Assembly (NCBI GenBank): GCA_963678095.2
Contig: CAXXXP010000001.1
Span: 620,001-684,000, forward strand
Direction of reading: 5' to 3'
DNA: 64,000 nt
DNA from: G963678095 sp963678095
GTDB taxonomy: Bacteria; Bacillota; Negativicutes; Selenomonadales; Selenomonadaceae
The notes under the pieces were generated by a model that worked only from the letters and a program-made list of their open reading frames with translations, was not told the origin of the DNA and did no database searches. Below are positions 14,197 through 23,949 of this stretch, piece by piece (within the stretch, counting starts at the first letter, position 1; each line of letters starts with the position of its first letter). The position numbers and the translations under genes were made by a program.

Positions 14197-16695
14197 TTGG
14201 TGGAATTATTAGCTCCGGTCGGCAGTTGGGAATCCCTGGTGGCGGCGGTGGAGAGTGGTGCGAATGCTGTGTATCTTGCCGGGCAGATGTTTGGGGCCCG
14301 GGCCTATGCCAGTAACTTTGATGAAGAACTGTTGAAAAAGGCAATTGAGTTTGCCCATATGCGTCAGGTTCGGGTTCATGTGACGGTCAATACGATTGTC
14401 GGTGATGAAGAACTGGTGCAACTGGCCAATTATTTGCGATTTTTATATGAAGCCGGAGCCGATGCGGTTTTGGTTCAGGATTTTGGTGTAGTCAAACTGG
14501 CGCGTGAGGTTGTGCCTGAACTGCCGCTGCATGCAAGCACGCAGATGACCGTGCATAACTTGGCCGGAGTTCATGAACTTGAACGGCTGGGATTTTCGCG
14601 TGTTGTTTTGGCAAGAGAGGTTTCTTTGCCGGACATAGAGTATATATGTGCCAATAGTAAGGCTGAAATTGAAGTCTTTGTTCATGGGGCGCTATGCATT
14701 TCATATTCAGGACAATGCCTGATGAGCAGTATGATTGGTGGACGTAGCGGCAATCGCGGTCGTTGTGCTCAGCCTTGCCGGCTGCCGTATACTTTGGTTG
14801 ACAAAGACGATAAGGATGTGTTAGCTACGGCGGATGCCGGACAATATCTGCTGAGTCCTCGTGATTTAAAAGCGATTGATGTTTTGCCGGCGTTGATGAA
14901 AGCGGGGGTAGCTTCCTTAAAGATAGAAGGCCGGATGAAGCGGCCTGAATATGTGGCGACTGTTGTGGATGCGTACCGGCGCAGTGTCGATTCCTGTCTG
15001 GCGGCAGCGTTGCCGTATCAGGTGGAAATGGCCGATCAAAAAAATTTGCTGCAGATTTTTAACCGTGATTTTACGGCTGCCTATTTAACGGGCAAGCCAA
15101 GCCGGGAGATGATGAGTGATCGCCGGCCTAACAATCGCGGTGTTTTGGCGGGAAGAGTTGTCCGCTATGACATGAAGACAAAACAGGTTACGATAAAGCT
15201 GGCCGAGGCGCTTAACATCAATGATATCATTGATTTTTGGGTTAAAGTTGGCGGACGAGTTACTGCCACCATCAGCGAAATGTGGGTTGAAGGGAAGAAG
15301 GTTTCTAGGGCTGAGGGCAATCAGGAGGTTTCTTTTGCCCTGAACACACCGGTGCGCGATCATGACCGGGCCTTTAAGGTGTTTGACGCCGCAATGATGG
15401 ACCGGGCCCGGGCGTTTTTCAATACCGGAGCTCCGGTACGCCGGATCGATCTTGCCGCCAGGGTGGAAGCTGTGATTGGGCAGCCGCTGCGCATTGCAGT
15501 CATGGATGCTGATGGTTATAAAGGGTACGGTGAAACGGACTTTATCGGCGAAAAAGCGTTGAAACGTCCTTTGAATGAAGATACCGTGCGCAAACAGGTG
15601 GAGCGACTGGGCACGACAGTTTATCATCTGGCTGAATTGACCTGTGATATTAAAGGTGAGGTTATGGTGCCGGTTAGTGAAATCAATGAAGCCCGCCGAA
15701 AAGCCGTTGAGATGGCGATGCAGGCTCGCCTGGAACCTTTTGAGCGGCCGGAATTGCCGGCACCTGTTGATGTGAGGGCGCGATACTTCTCTTCCCCGCG
15801 GCGATCCGTCAAAACAGCAGCGGCGCTTGTGGTCCATGTTGATACCCTGGCAAAGGTTAAAGCGGCTTTGGCTTCTGGGGCTGACAGAATTCTCTTTGGT
15901 GGGGAGTCCTATCATCATGAAAATATTACACCGGCAATGTACCGTGAGGCCGGGGAACTGGCTAGGGAAGCCGGGAAAAAGATAAATTTTAATACCCCAC
16001 GAATCGTACGACAGGGGCAGGTGGAGGCGTTTAAACGCCAGCTGGAAATGTTTGCTGCGCTTCGCCCGGACCAGATCAATGTCCACAATATAGGAGGAAT
16101 TGCGCTGGCTCGTGAACTTACCGATATTTCCTTGCAAGCGGATTTTTCTTTAAATATTTATAACCATCTGGCTTTGGCATTCTTGCAGGAATGCGGGGTT
16201 GATGCTGCTGTTTTATCACCGGAAATGACCCTGGCACAGGTTGAACAGGTTGCTAAAATCAGTCCGCTGCCGTTGGAGTGTATTGTCCACGGAAATCTTG
16301 AACTGATGGTTTCTGAGTACTGCGCAATGGGAAGCTTTTTGGGTGGTCTTGACAAAGGGGCCTGTACGCAGCCTTGTACCAAACAGAGCTACTGGCTGAA
16401 AGACCGTAAAGAAGAACACTTCCCGCTGGTTACGGATCAGTATTGTCATATGCATGTACTAAACGGCAAAGAGCTCAGCATGATGCCGCATGTTATGAAG
16501 TTTGGCCCGCTCGGAATTGAACGGGTCCGGATTGAAGGCAAGTATATGGATGCCAATCAGGTGAGAAAGACGACAAAAATTTACCGTGAATTGCTTGATT
16601 TGGGCGGAGATCATCCTCTGTTCAGAAGCGGCGAAATGGAAAAGGCCGAAGGCGGCCAGATTACCCGCGGACATTATTTCCGTGGTGTATTATAA
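14197..16695 (+). CDS. Double-domain peptidase U32-family protein (RlhA/TrhP-type RNA hydroxylation family)
   Basis: 832 residues from TTG 14197, 6 bp after GGAAGGAAGG; GTG 14200 is equally possible. Two U32 TIM-barrel-like units are present. The first has ELLAPVGSWESLVAAVESGA, the signature VFVHGALCISYSGQC and cysteines in GRCAQPCR. The second (about 545-832) has VHVDTLAKVKAAL, ECIVHGNLELMVSEYC and CTQPC. A linker region corresponds to DUF3656. Relatives RlhA and TrhP hydroxylate 23S rRNA or tRNA in a prephenate-dependent way, so an RNA-modification role is more likely than proteolysis. mutS2 starts 11 bp later, probably in one transcript. Confidence 0.9.
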   Translation: MVELLAPVGSWESLVAAVESGANAVYLAGQMFGARAYASNFDEELLKKAIEFAHMRQVRVHVTVNTIVGDEELVQLANYLRFLYEAGADAVLVQDFGVVKLAREVVPELPLHASTQMTVHNLAGVHELERLGFSRVVLAREVSLPDIEYICANSKAEIEVFVHGALCISYSGQCLMSSMIGGRSGNRGRCAQPCRLPYTLVDKDDKDVLATADAGQYLLSPRDLKAIDVLPALMKAGVASLKIEGRMKRPEYVATVVDAYRRSVDSCLAAALPYQVEMADQKNLLQIFNRDFTAAYLTGKPSREMMSDRRPNNRGVLAGRVVRYDMKTKQVTIKLAEALNINDIIDFWVKVGGRVTATISEMWVEGKKVSRAEGNQEVSFALNTPVRDHDRAFKVFDAAMMDRARAFFNTGAPVRRIDLAARVEAVIGQPLRIAVMDADGYKGYGETDFIGEKALKRPLNEDTVRKQVERLGTTVYHLAELTCDIKGEVMVPVSEINEARRKAVEMAMQARLEPFERPELPAPVDVRARYFSSPRRSVKTAAALVVHVDTLAKVKAALASGADRILFGGESYHHENITPAMYREAGELAREAGKKINFNTPRIVRQGQVEAFKRQLEMFAALRPDQINVHNIGGIALARELTDISLQADFSLNIYNHLALAFLQECGVDAAVLSPEMTLAQVEQVAKISPLPLECIVHGNLELMVSEYCAMGSFLGGLDKGACTQPCTKQSYWLKDRKEEHFPLVTDQYCHMHVLNGKELSMMPHVMKFGPLGIERVRIEGKYMDANQVRKTTKIYRELLDLGGDHPLFRSGEMEKAEGGQITRGHYFRGVL

Positions 16696-16705
16696 GGGTG
16701 AAAAA

Positions 16706-19075
16706 ATGGAAGAGGCTGTACTTAAAGCATTAGAATATAACCGCATTATTGATCTTTTGGTTGATAAGGCGAGCTCAGCACTGGGCAAGGAATTGGCACA
16801 GCAGCTGCTGCCGAGCAGCGAAATCGATGAAGTTGAGCTGCGCCAGCAGGAAACTGCTGCTGGGGTTGCTGTTTTACAGACAGCGGCTCCGCCGCTTGGT
16901 GGCATTCGCGATATAAGAAAATTTCTGCATAAAGCGAGAATGGGCGCCGTTCTTGAGGATTTTGAATTTGTCGACATCATAAGTACGATGTATGCAATGC
17001 GCAATATCAAACGGTTTTTTAAAGAAATGGAAGCAAGTGACGAGGCGGTGCTGCTCAAGGCCTGGGCACAGGCCATCGAAATTCTCGGACAACTGGAGAA
17101 CAATCTGAATCATGTCATTGATGAGCATGGGCAGATGCGTGACGATGCCAGCGTTGAACTAAAACGCATTCGCCGTGAAATTAAATCCTCTTATAGTCGG
17201 ATCAAAGATCGCCTCAACGGCATTTTGCGGGCTGCGGAGTATCAAAAATATTTTCAAGATACCCTCATCACGATGCGTGGGGACAGGTATGTTGTGCCGA
17301 TTAAGCAGGAATACCGACAGTTTTTCCCTGGACTTGTTCACGACCAGTCGGCCAGTGGCTCTACGCTGTTTATAGAACCAATGGCTATTGTTGAACTCAA
17401 CAATGAAGTTAAGCAGCTGCTGGTTGCTGAAAAGCGTGAGCGTGAGCGAATTTTAAAATCGCTGTCCTTGCAAATTGCCCAAAACAGTGAGATCCTTTTG
17501 GCCAACAGTGAACTGCTCGGCCGGTTTGACTTTACCTTTGCCAAGGCTCGCCTAGCCCAGGATATGGACGCCGTAAGGCCTCTGCTCAATGCACAAGGGT
17601 ACACAGAGATTCGTCAGGCACGTCATCCGCTGCTTGATCGAGAAAAAGTCGTGCCGATCGATATAGTTCTTGGTCGTGATTTCAATACCTTGCTGATTAC
17701 TGGACCGAATACCGGCGGAAAAACGGTCAGCATGAAGACATTGGGTCTGCAGGTACTGTTGTCGCAGTCCGGGTGTTTTGTTCCGGCCCAATCGGGGGCT
17801 CAGATTGCTGTTTACCGGCAGGTTTTTGCCGACATTGGCGATGAGCAGAGTATTGAACAAAGCCTCAGTACATTTTCAGCGCATATGACCCATTTGGTGA
17901 AAATTTTATCCGAAGTGGAACCCAATGACCTGTTGCTGCTCGATGAGCTTGGTGCCGGGACGGATCCGGAAGAAGGGGCGGCACTGGCAATGTCGATTCT
18001 TGAACATTTGCTGGGGGTTGGCGCCAAGGTACTGGCGACTACGCATTACAGTGAACTGAAAACTTTTGCGTACTCTCATGAAGGCATAGAAAATGCAAGC
18101 GTAGAATTTGATATAAAGACTTTGCGTCCTACATATCGGCTTTTGATAGGGATTCCTGGAGCCAGCAATGCCTTTGCCATCAGTGGCCGGCTCGGCCTCA
18201 ATCAGTCCCTGATCCTAAGGGCGCAGCAGCTGATTAAGGCCGATCACGCCCAATTTGAAAATGTTCTCAATACCCTTGAGGCTGAAAAGATAATGTATGA
18301 ACAGCGCAATGCAGATATTGCCGAGCGCCAGCTTAAAGTTCAGCAGCTGGAACAAAAGATGACGGCGATGCAGGACGAGCTCAAAAAACGCAAGGAACAG
18401 GTCATGCGAAAGGCAAAAGAGGACAGTGCTGCTCTTGTGCGGCGCACGAGACGTGAAACTGAGCAGATCATTAAGAACCTTAAGGAACAATTTAATGATC
18501 AGGGGATCCAAAAGCGGCAGCTGGCGATCGAGGACGCACGTAGCCGCATAAAGGCAGGTGTGGAGCGGACGAGTACCGCTGTGTTTAAGCAAAAAGCGTA
18601 TACAAAGCCAGTGAGCCTGACGGAACTCTTGCCGGGTGACATTGTCTATGTGCCATCGCTCGATCAGAAAGGCACGGTCCTTTCCCTCAGCGGCAAGGAA
18701 ATTGAAGTTCAGCTTGGCAGTATGAAGATGAATGTAAAGGCAAATAAATGCATGTTTGTCGAGCGTGCACCTTCGCTTAAAGCGGAAACAGCCCCATCGA
18801 AAATGACAGGAATTGTAAGTAAAGCAAGCAGCATCCGGCGTGAAATTGATATTCGGGGGATGCTGGTTGATGAGGCGGAACACATTGTCGGAAAATACCT
18901 TGATGATGCCGTTTTGTCAGGCATGACGCAGGTTCTGATCATTCACGGCAAGGGTACAGGGGCTCTTCGCAAGGGGATTCAGGCGTATTTGAAGGGACAT
19001 AAAAATGTACTGAGCCTGACTTTAGGTGATATAAATGAAGGCGGATCGGGAGTTACTGTTGTAGAATTAAAATAG
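16706..19075 (+). CDS. mutS2: MutS2 / RqcU, ribosome-collision and recombination ATPase with Smr domain
   Basis: 789 residues from ATG 16706; an upstream extension would run into the U32 gene. Walker A GPNTGGKT is near residue 333 and Walker B LLLLDELGAGTDPEEGAA follows. There is a long charged coiled coil (about 510-610), a KOW-like segment and a C-terminal Smr nuclease domain (DIRGMLVDEAEH, IIHGKGTGALRKGI). The mismatch-binding domain I of MutS is absent, as expected for MutS2. In Firmicutes it splits collided ribosomes and feeds the RqcH pathway; older work links it to suppression of recombination. Confidence 0.96.
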   Translation: MEEAVLKALEYNRIIDLLVDKASSALGKELAQQLLPSSEIDEVELRQQETAAGVAVLQTAAPPLGGIRDIRKFLHKARMGAVLEDFEFVDIISTMYAMRNIKRFFKEMEASDEAVLLKAWAQAIEILGQLENNLNHVIDEHGQMRDDASVELKRIRREIKSSYSRIKDRLNGILRAAEYQKYFQDTLITMRGDRYVVPIKQEYRQFFPGLVHDQSASGSTLFIEPMAIVELNNEVKQLLVAEKRERERILKSLSLQIAQNSEILLANSELLGRFDFTFAKARLAQDMDAVRPLLNAQGYTEIRQARHPLLDREKVVPIDIVLGRDFNTLLITGPNTGGKTVSMKTLGLQVLLSQSGCFVPAQSGAQIAVYRQVFADIGDEQSIEQSLSTFSAHMTHLVKILSEVEPNDLLLLDELGAGTDPEEGAALAMSILEHLLGVGAKVLATTHYSELKTFAYSHEGIENASVEFDIKTLRPTYRLLIGIPGASNAFAISGRLGLNQSLILRAQQLIKADHAQFENVLNTLEAEKIMYEQRNADIAERQLKVQQLEQKMTAMQDELKKRKEQVMRKAKEDSAALVRRTRRETEQIIKNLKEQFNDQGIQKRQLAIEDARSRIKAGVERTSTAVFKQKAYTKPVSLTELLPGDIVYVPSLDQKGTVLSLSGKEIEVQLGSMKMNVKANKCMFVERAPSLKAETAPSKMTGIVSKASSIRREIDIRGMLVDEAEHIVGKYLDDAVLSGMTQVLIIHGKGTGALRKGIQAYLKGHKNVLSLTLGDINEGGSGVTVVELK

Positions 19076-19141
19076 GGATGCTAAAATCTCGTATTTTGTG
19101 ATACAATGAGAAACAATCATTGATTTTAAGGAGGATCCTTC

Positions 19142-21259
19142 ATGGAGAAACGCAGTAACAATCGCAGGCAAGATGCTCCGCCTAAAAGCGGCAGTCTAAA
19201 AAAGACGCTTCTCGGCATTGCGACAATTTTCAGTGTTATGATTGTCGGGGTCGGCTGTGGCTTTCTTACCGCCAGCATAAATACAAAACCAAATCTGGCT
19301 GATGATATCCGTCCGCCCGCATCGTCACAGATCTATGATATCAACGGCAATCTGATTGCCAATGTGCATGCGGCGGAAAACCGGGTACCGGTAAGCTTGA
19401 ATAAAATTCCTAAAAATTTACAAAATGCATTTGTGGCTGTCGAGGATGCCCGGTTTTATGAGCATTCCGGTATTGATCCGCGGGGCATTTTGCGTGCAGT
19501 CTGGTCTAATATTTCCGATCGCGGAGTGTCAGAAGGCGGCAGTACGATTACACAGCAGCTGGCAAAGAATGCTTATCTGACGCAGGAGCGGACTTTAAAA
19601 CGAAAAATCCAGGAAATGTTTTTGGCACTGCAGCTTGAGCGACAGTATACAAAACAGGAAATTCTTGAGCTTTATCTGAATCAGATTTATTTTGGGCAGG
19701 GAGCTTACGGCGTTCAGGCCGCAGCACAGACGTATTTTGGCAAGAATGTCGAAGATCTCGATTTGTCAGAATGTGCAATGCTGGCAGGAATACCGAAGAG
19801 CCCGAATTATTTTTCCCCATTAAACAATCTTGCGGCAGCCAATGAGCGCAAGGCGGTAGTTCTTGATCAGATGGAAAAATACCAATATATTAATGCCACC
19901 ACAGCCAGCAAGACCAAGCAGGAAGCTTTGAAACTGGTGAAAAAGACTGCCAAAGGAGATAGCTCCTTTGCCGCCTATTTTATTGATTACGTGACGCAGA
20001 AACTGATCGACAAGTATGGGGCGGATGCTGTCTATAAGGATGGTATGAAAATCTATACATCGCTTGATATTGACATGCAAAAGGCTGCCGAAGCCGCGAT
20101 GCAGCAACTGCCAAACTATTATACAGATGCAAATGGTTTGCAGCAGCCGCAAGGGGCCTTGGTTGCCATTGAGCCAGGAACTGGCTATGTAAAAGCTATG
20201 GTTGGCGGCCGCGGCAGTGATCAGTTCAACCGGGCTGTTATGGCTGAACGTCAGCCGGGATCGGCATTTAAACCGTTTGTCTTTGCGGCTGGACTGGAAA
20301 GTAAAATGACGCCAGGCACAATCATTGAAGACAGTCCAATCACGATTGGCGACTGGTCACCGCAAAACTACGAACGGAGCTTTAGCGGCAAAGTGACAAT
20401 GCGTGCAGTTGCCGAGAATTCGATCAATGTGCCGACGGTTAAGATCGCGCAGAAGGTCGGCATCGACAAACCTATTTATTATGCCCAAGAAATGGGGATT
20501 TCGTCCATGGTGCTCAATGGGCCGCAAAACGACCGCAACCTGGCAACTGCTCTGGGCGGGCTGACGAAGGGCATTACGCCGTTTGAACTTGCCAGTGCCT
20601 ACGGGACCTTTGCCAATAAGGGGGTTCATACGAGCCCGGTTGTCATCGTAAAAATTGTCGACCGTAACGGTAAAGTGATTGAGCAGGCAGAACACCAGGA
20701 ACGAAGCGTTATCAGTGAGAAGAGTGCATATTTACTGACAGATATGCTTAAAGGGGTTATTACCCGTGGTACCGGTGCCGCTGCTAATATCGGGCGTCCG
20801 GCTGCTGGTAAAACCGGCACGACAAGTGATTACAAGGATGCCTGGTTTGTCGGGTATACACCAGATCTTGTTGCTGCCGTCTGGATTGGCAATGATGACA
20901 ATACCGTGATGAACGGTATGACGGGCGGGCGAACACCGGCGGTTATATGGCGTACCTTTATGCAAAAAGCGCTTGCTGGAATCAAGGCCAGCGATTTCTC
21001 ACGCCCGGCTGGCGTGACGGTCGACGATCCGGTGACAGAACTTGATCCGGCGGAAAAATCCAAAGACAAGACAGATAAAGCGGCGGCTGATAAAAATAAA
21101 ACAGATAAGGCTAAGGCAGCTGGCAAGACACCGGCTGCTCAGCCAGGACAGGGCAATGCTGATTCGCAGGACAGTGAAAAGGATGGCGCCAGCCAGCCAG
21201 CACTTCCGGCACCGCCCGCGCCTGAACTCAGCGGGACAGCTGGTAAAGGGAAAAATTAG
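19142..21259 (+). CDS. Class A penicillin-binding protein (PBP1A family)
   Basis: 705 residues. A cytoplasmic basic tail and one membrane helix (about 22-46) are followed by the GT51 transglycosylase domain, with catalytic Glu near 101 (VEDARFYEHSG) and GGSTITQQLAKN. The transpeptidase domain has SxxK near 374 (PGSAFKP), SxN near 427 (ENSINVP) and KTG near 557 (AGKTGTT). The last 80 residues are a low-complexity Lys/Asp/Ala tail turning Pro/Ala-rich, outside the membrane. It polymerises and cross-links peptidoglycan. GGAGGATCC precedes the ATG. It stands apart from mutS2 by 66 bp. Confidence 0.96.
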   Translation: MEKRSNNRRQDAPPKSGSLKKTLLGIATIFSVMIVGVGCGFLTASINTKPNLADDIRPPASSQIYDINGNLIANVHAAENRVPVSLNKIPKNLQNAFVAVEDARFYEHSGIDPRGILRAVWSNISDRGVSEGGSTITQQLAKNAYLTQERTLKRKIQEMFLALQLERQYTKQEILELYLNQIYFGQGAYGVQAAAQTYFGKNVEDLDLSECAMLAGIPKSPNYFSPLNNLAAANERKAVVLDQMEKYQYINATTASKTKQEALKLVKKTAKGDSSFAAYFIDYVTQKLIDKYGADAVYKDGMKIYTSLDIDMQKAAEAAMQQLPNYYTDANGLQQPQGALVAIEPGTGYVKAMVGGRGSDQFNRAVMAERQPGSAFKPFVFAAGLESKMTPGTIIEDSPITIGDWSPQNYERSFSGKVTMRAVAENSINVPTVKIAQKVGIDKPIYYAQEMGISSMVLNGPQNDRNLATALGGLTKGITPFELASAYGTFANKGVHTSPVVIVKIVDRNGKVIEQAEHQERSVISEKSAYLLTDMLKGVITRGTGAAANIGRPAAGKTGTTSDYKDAWFVGYTPDLVAAVWIGNDDNTVMNGMTGGRTPAVIWRTFMQKALAGIKASDFSRPAGVTVDDPVTELDPAEKSKDKTDKAAADKNKTDKAKAAGKTPAAQPGQGNADSQDSEKDGASQPALPAPPAPELSGTAGKGKN

Positions 21260-21302
21260 AATATAAGATGCAGCTTTTGTTGGTTATTTATGGGAGGATT
21301 CG

Positions 21303-22523
21303 ATGATGAACGTATATGATGAGTTGAAAGAGCGCGGCTTTATTGCCCAGGCGACGCACGAAAATGAAATTCGCGATTTGTTTGAAAAAGAGAAAGTGAC
21401 ATTTTATATTGGCTTTGACCCGACAGCGGACAGCCTGCATGTTGGACACTTTATGGGCATGATGGCGATGGCTCACTTGCAAAAAGCAGGGCATCGCCCG
21501 ATCTGTCTGATCGGCGGCGGCACGGGAACGATTGGGGATCCTTCCGGTAAAACGGATATGCGTAAAATGATGACCGATGAGATCATTGAGCACAATTGCA
21601 GCTGCTTTAAGAAGCAGATGGAACGGTTCATTGATTTCAGTGAGGACAAGGCCCTGATGGTGAACAATGCCGAATGGCTCAGAAAACTTAATTACATCGA
21701 TTTGCTGCGTGATGTCGGCGCACATTTTTCCGTAAACCGGATGCTGACGGCAGAGTGCTATAAACAACGCCTGGAACGCGGGCTGACCTTCCTTGAATTC
21801 AACTATATGATCATGCAGGCCTATGATTTCATGGAACTTGGCGATCGTTATGGTTGCAAGCTCGAGATGGGCGGCGATGACCAGTGGTCAAATATTATTG
21901 CCGGGGTTGAGCTTATCCGCCGCAAGCAGGCGAAAGCTGCGTTTGGTTTAACTTTTACGCTGCTGACGACAAGTGAAGGCAAGAAGATGGGGAAAACAGA
22001 AAAAGGCGCCCTCTGGCTGGATCCGGAAAAAACCTCACCATATGATTTTTACCAGTACTGGCGAAATGTTGCTGACAGTGATGTGGAAAAATGCCTCGGG
22101 CTGCTGACCTTCCTGCCAATGGAGGAGGTAAGACGGCTGGGCGCACTCCAGGACCAGGCCATCAATGAAGCCAAAAAAGTCCTTGCCTATGAGGTCACAA
22201 AACTTGTTCATGGGGAAGCCGAGGCCGAAAAGGCCCAGCAGGCCGCCGAAGCTTTGTTCAGCGGGCAAGGGAATCTTGAAAATGTGCCAACCCTTGAGAT
22301 TCGTTCAGAAGATTTTGGGGCGAAGCTCATTGATGTGCTGACCCGCGAAGGCGTATTTTCCTCCAAGGGGGAAGGTCGCAGACTGGTGCAGCAAAATGGC
22401 TTGTCCCTTAATGATGAGCGCATAAGCGATGCTGACCGAATTTTAACGGAGTCTGATCTTGGCGAAGACGGAGCCCTTGTGAAAAAAGGCAAGAAGAAAT
22501 ATTATCGTCTGGTCAGGGCATGA
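21303..22523 (+). CDS. tyrS: Tyrosyl-tRNA synthetase
   Basis: 406 residues, class I. The HIGH-like motif is HVGHF (about 50-54), preceded by FDPTADSL; the KMSKS-like motif is KMGKT (about 230). A C-terminal S4 RNA-binding domain (about 340-406) ends in KKGKKKYYRL. It has GGGAGG ahead of the ATG (ATGATG; the second ATG at 21306 is also possible). No T-box is seen upstream, unlike thrS and pheST; only 43 bp separate it from the PBP gene. Confidence 0.97.
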   Translation: MMNVYDELKERGFIAQATHENEIRDLFEKEKVTFYIGFDPTADSLHVGHFMGMMAMAHLQKAGHRPICLIGGGTGTIGDPSGKTDMRKMMTDEIIEHNCSCFKKQMERFIDFSEDKALMVNNAEWLRKLNYIDLLRDVGAHFSVNRMLTAECYKQRLERGLTFLEFNYMIMQAYDFMELGDRYGCKLEMGGDDQWSNIIAGVELIRRKQAKAAFGLTFTLLTTSEGKKMGKTEKGALWLDPEKTSPYDFYQYWRNVADSDVEKCLGLLTFLPMEEVRRLGALQDQAINEAKKVLAYEVTKLVHGEAEAEKAQQAAEALFSGQGNLENVPTLEIRSEDFGAKLIDVLTREGVFSSKGEGRRLVQQNGLSLNDERISDADRILTESDLGEDGALVKKGKKKYYRLVRA

Positions 22524-22588
22524 TTTTTGCGAAAATAGCATAAATATGGTAATATATAAGTTAGTTTTTAAGAAGGAGCGAAAATTCA

Positions 22589-23323
22589 ATGTCAGGACAT
22601 TCTAAATGGGCAAACATCAAACGAAAAAAGGGCGCAAATGATGCTGTTCGCGGCAAGGTCACAACGAAGATCGGCCGTGAAATAACAGTGGCTGTGCGCA
22701 TGGGCGGCAGTGATCCGGTTGGTAACATGCGTTTAAAGCTGGCTTTGACAAAGGCCAAGGCTAACAATATCCCGAAGGACAATATTCAGCGGGCCATTCA
22801 AAAGGGACTTGGCGGCGCGGATGGCAGCAATTATGAGGAACTCATCTATGAGGGCTATGGACCGGCAGGTACGGCTGTCATGCTTGATATTATGACCGAT
22901 AATCGCAATCGTACAGCGGCAGATATTCGCCATCTGTTTTCAAAAAATGGTGGTAACCTCGGTGAAACCGGGTGTGTTGGCTGGATGTTCCAAAAGAAAG
23001 CCGTATTCATCATCGATCGTGAGGCCTATGATGAGGAGGAAAATCTGATGATGCTGGCTCTTGAGGCTGGTGCTGACGATTTCAAAGCGCAAGAGGATTC
23101 GTTTGAAATCACAGCGGATCCCAAAGATTTCGATGCAATTGCGAAGGCTTTGGAAGACAATAACATTGAAACTGTTGAAGCGGAAGTCACCATGATGCCG
23201 GATACGACAGTTACGCTTACTGGTAAAGATGCAGATACGGTGATGAAACTGATCGATGCTTTGGAAGAACACGATGATGTACAAAATGTTTATGCCAATT
23301 ACGATATAGACGAAGAAGCGTAA
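22589..23323 (+). CDS. yebC: YebC/PmpR family protein (DUF28)
   Basis: 244 residues with the invariant start MSGHSKWANIKRKKGAND and the three-domain DUF28 layout (GGADGSNYEELIYEGYGPAG, FSKNGGNLGETGCVGWMF). Long regarded as a transcription factor; recent work on family members indicates they relieve ribosome stalling on polyproline-type sequences. Located upstream of ruvCAB as in many bacteria, but separated from them by a hairpin. Confidence 0.95.
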   Translation: MSGHSKWANIKRKKGANDAVRGKVTTKIGREITVAVRMGGSDPVGNMRLKLALTKAKANNIPKDNIQRAIQKGLGGADGSNYEELIYEGYGPAGTAVMLDIMTDNRNRTAADIRHLFSKNGGNLGETGCVGWMFQKKAVFIIDREAYDEEENLMMLALEAGADDFKAQEDSFEITADPKDFDAIAKALEDNNIETVEAEVTMMPDTTVTLTGKDADTVMKLIDALEEHDDVQNVYANYDIDEEA

Positions 23324-23359
23324 GTATAAATTCAAGTGGATTGTAAATAAGAAGCACAG

Positions 23360-23410
23360 ATCCCTCACTTTGTTCAGGCAGGTTGAATTAAGTGAGGGAT
23401 TGCTTTAGTT
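23360..23410 (+). terminator. Putative terminator between yebC and ruvC
   Basis: Perfect 11-bp arms ATCCCTCACTT (23360-23370) and AAGTGAGGGAT (23390-23400) with a 19-nt loop. The T-run is weak (TGCTTTAGTTT), so termination may be partial. Confidence 0.6.
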
Positions 23411-23426
23411 TGGAGAATAGATAGAT

Positions 23427-23921
23427 ATGCTGGCATTAGGAATAGATCCGGGAACTGCTATTTGCGGCTATGGGCTGGTAGAGATGCAGGGGAGCCGGCT
23501 AAAGGCAGTAAAATATGGTGCCGTGCTGACCAGTCCGAAAAGCCGGGCGGAAGACCGGCTGCTCAAAATATATAATGAGCTTGATGCGCTGATCAATGAA
23601 TATAAACCGGATGTGATGGGTGTGGAGCAGCTTTTTTTTAATCGCAATGTGACAACAGCCATTCCGGTAGGGCAGGCACGAGGCGTTATTTTACTGGCGG
23701 CGGCTAAAAACAATCTGGAACTTGTCGAGCGGACCCCGTTACAGGTGAAGCAGTCGGTCGTCGGATATGGTAAGGCGACCAAGGAACAGGTTATTTACAT
23801 GGTACAGAAAATACTGCATTTGCCAGCGGCGCCACATCCGGATGATGTAGCGGATGCGCTGGCGGTGGCGATCTGTACAACGCACTGCATGAATAGTATC
23901 GCCTGGCGGAATCAGCTTTGA
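23427..23921 (+). CDS. ruvC: Holliday junction resolvase RuvC
   Basis: 164 residues. The RNase H-like fold starts LALGIDPGTAICGYGLV with the first catalytic Asp (Asp7). EQLFF gives the Glu near 67, and the C-terminal acidic pair is in HPDDVADALAVA (about 139-150). It cleaves Holliday junctions together with RuvAB, encoded directly downstream. Confidence 0.97.
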   Translation: MLALGIDPGTAICGYGLVEMQGSRLKAVKYGAVLTSPKSRAEDRLLKIYNELDALINEYKPDVMGVEQLFFNRNVTTAIPVGQARGVILLAAAKNNLELVERTPLQVKQSVVGYGKATKEQVIYMVQKILHLPAAPHPDDVADALAVAICTTHCMNSIAWRNQL

Positions 23922-23949
23922 TCTGCACGATGGCAGAAGGAGGCTCTAT

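Noticed and set aside
15085..16137. 350-codon minus-strand open frame
   Set aside because: Antisense to the U32 gene; no start signal or domain.
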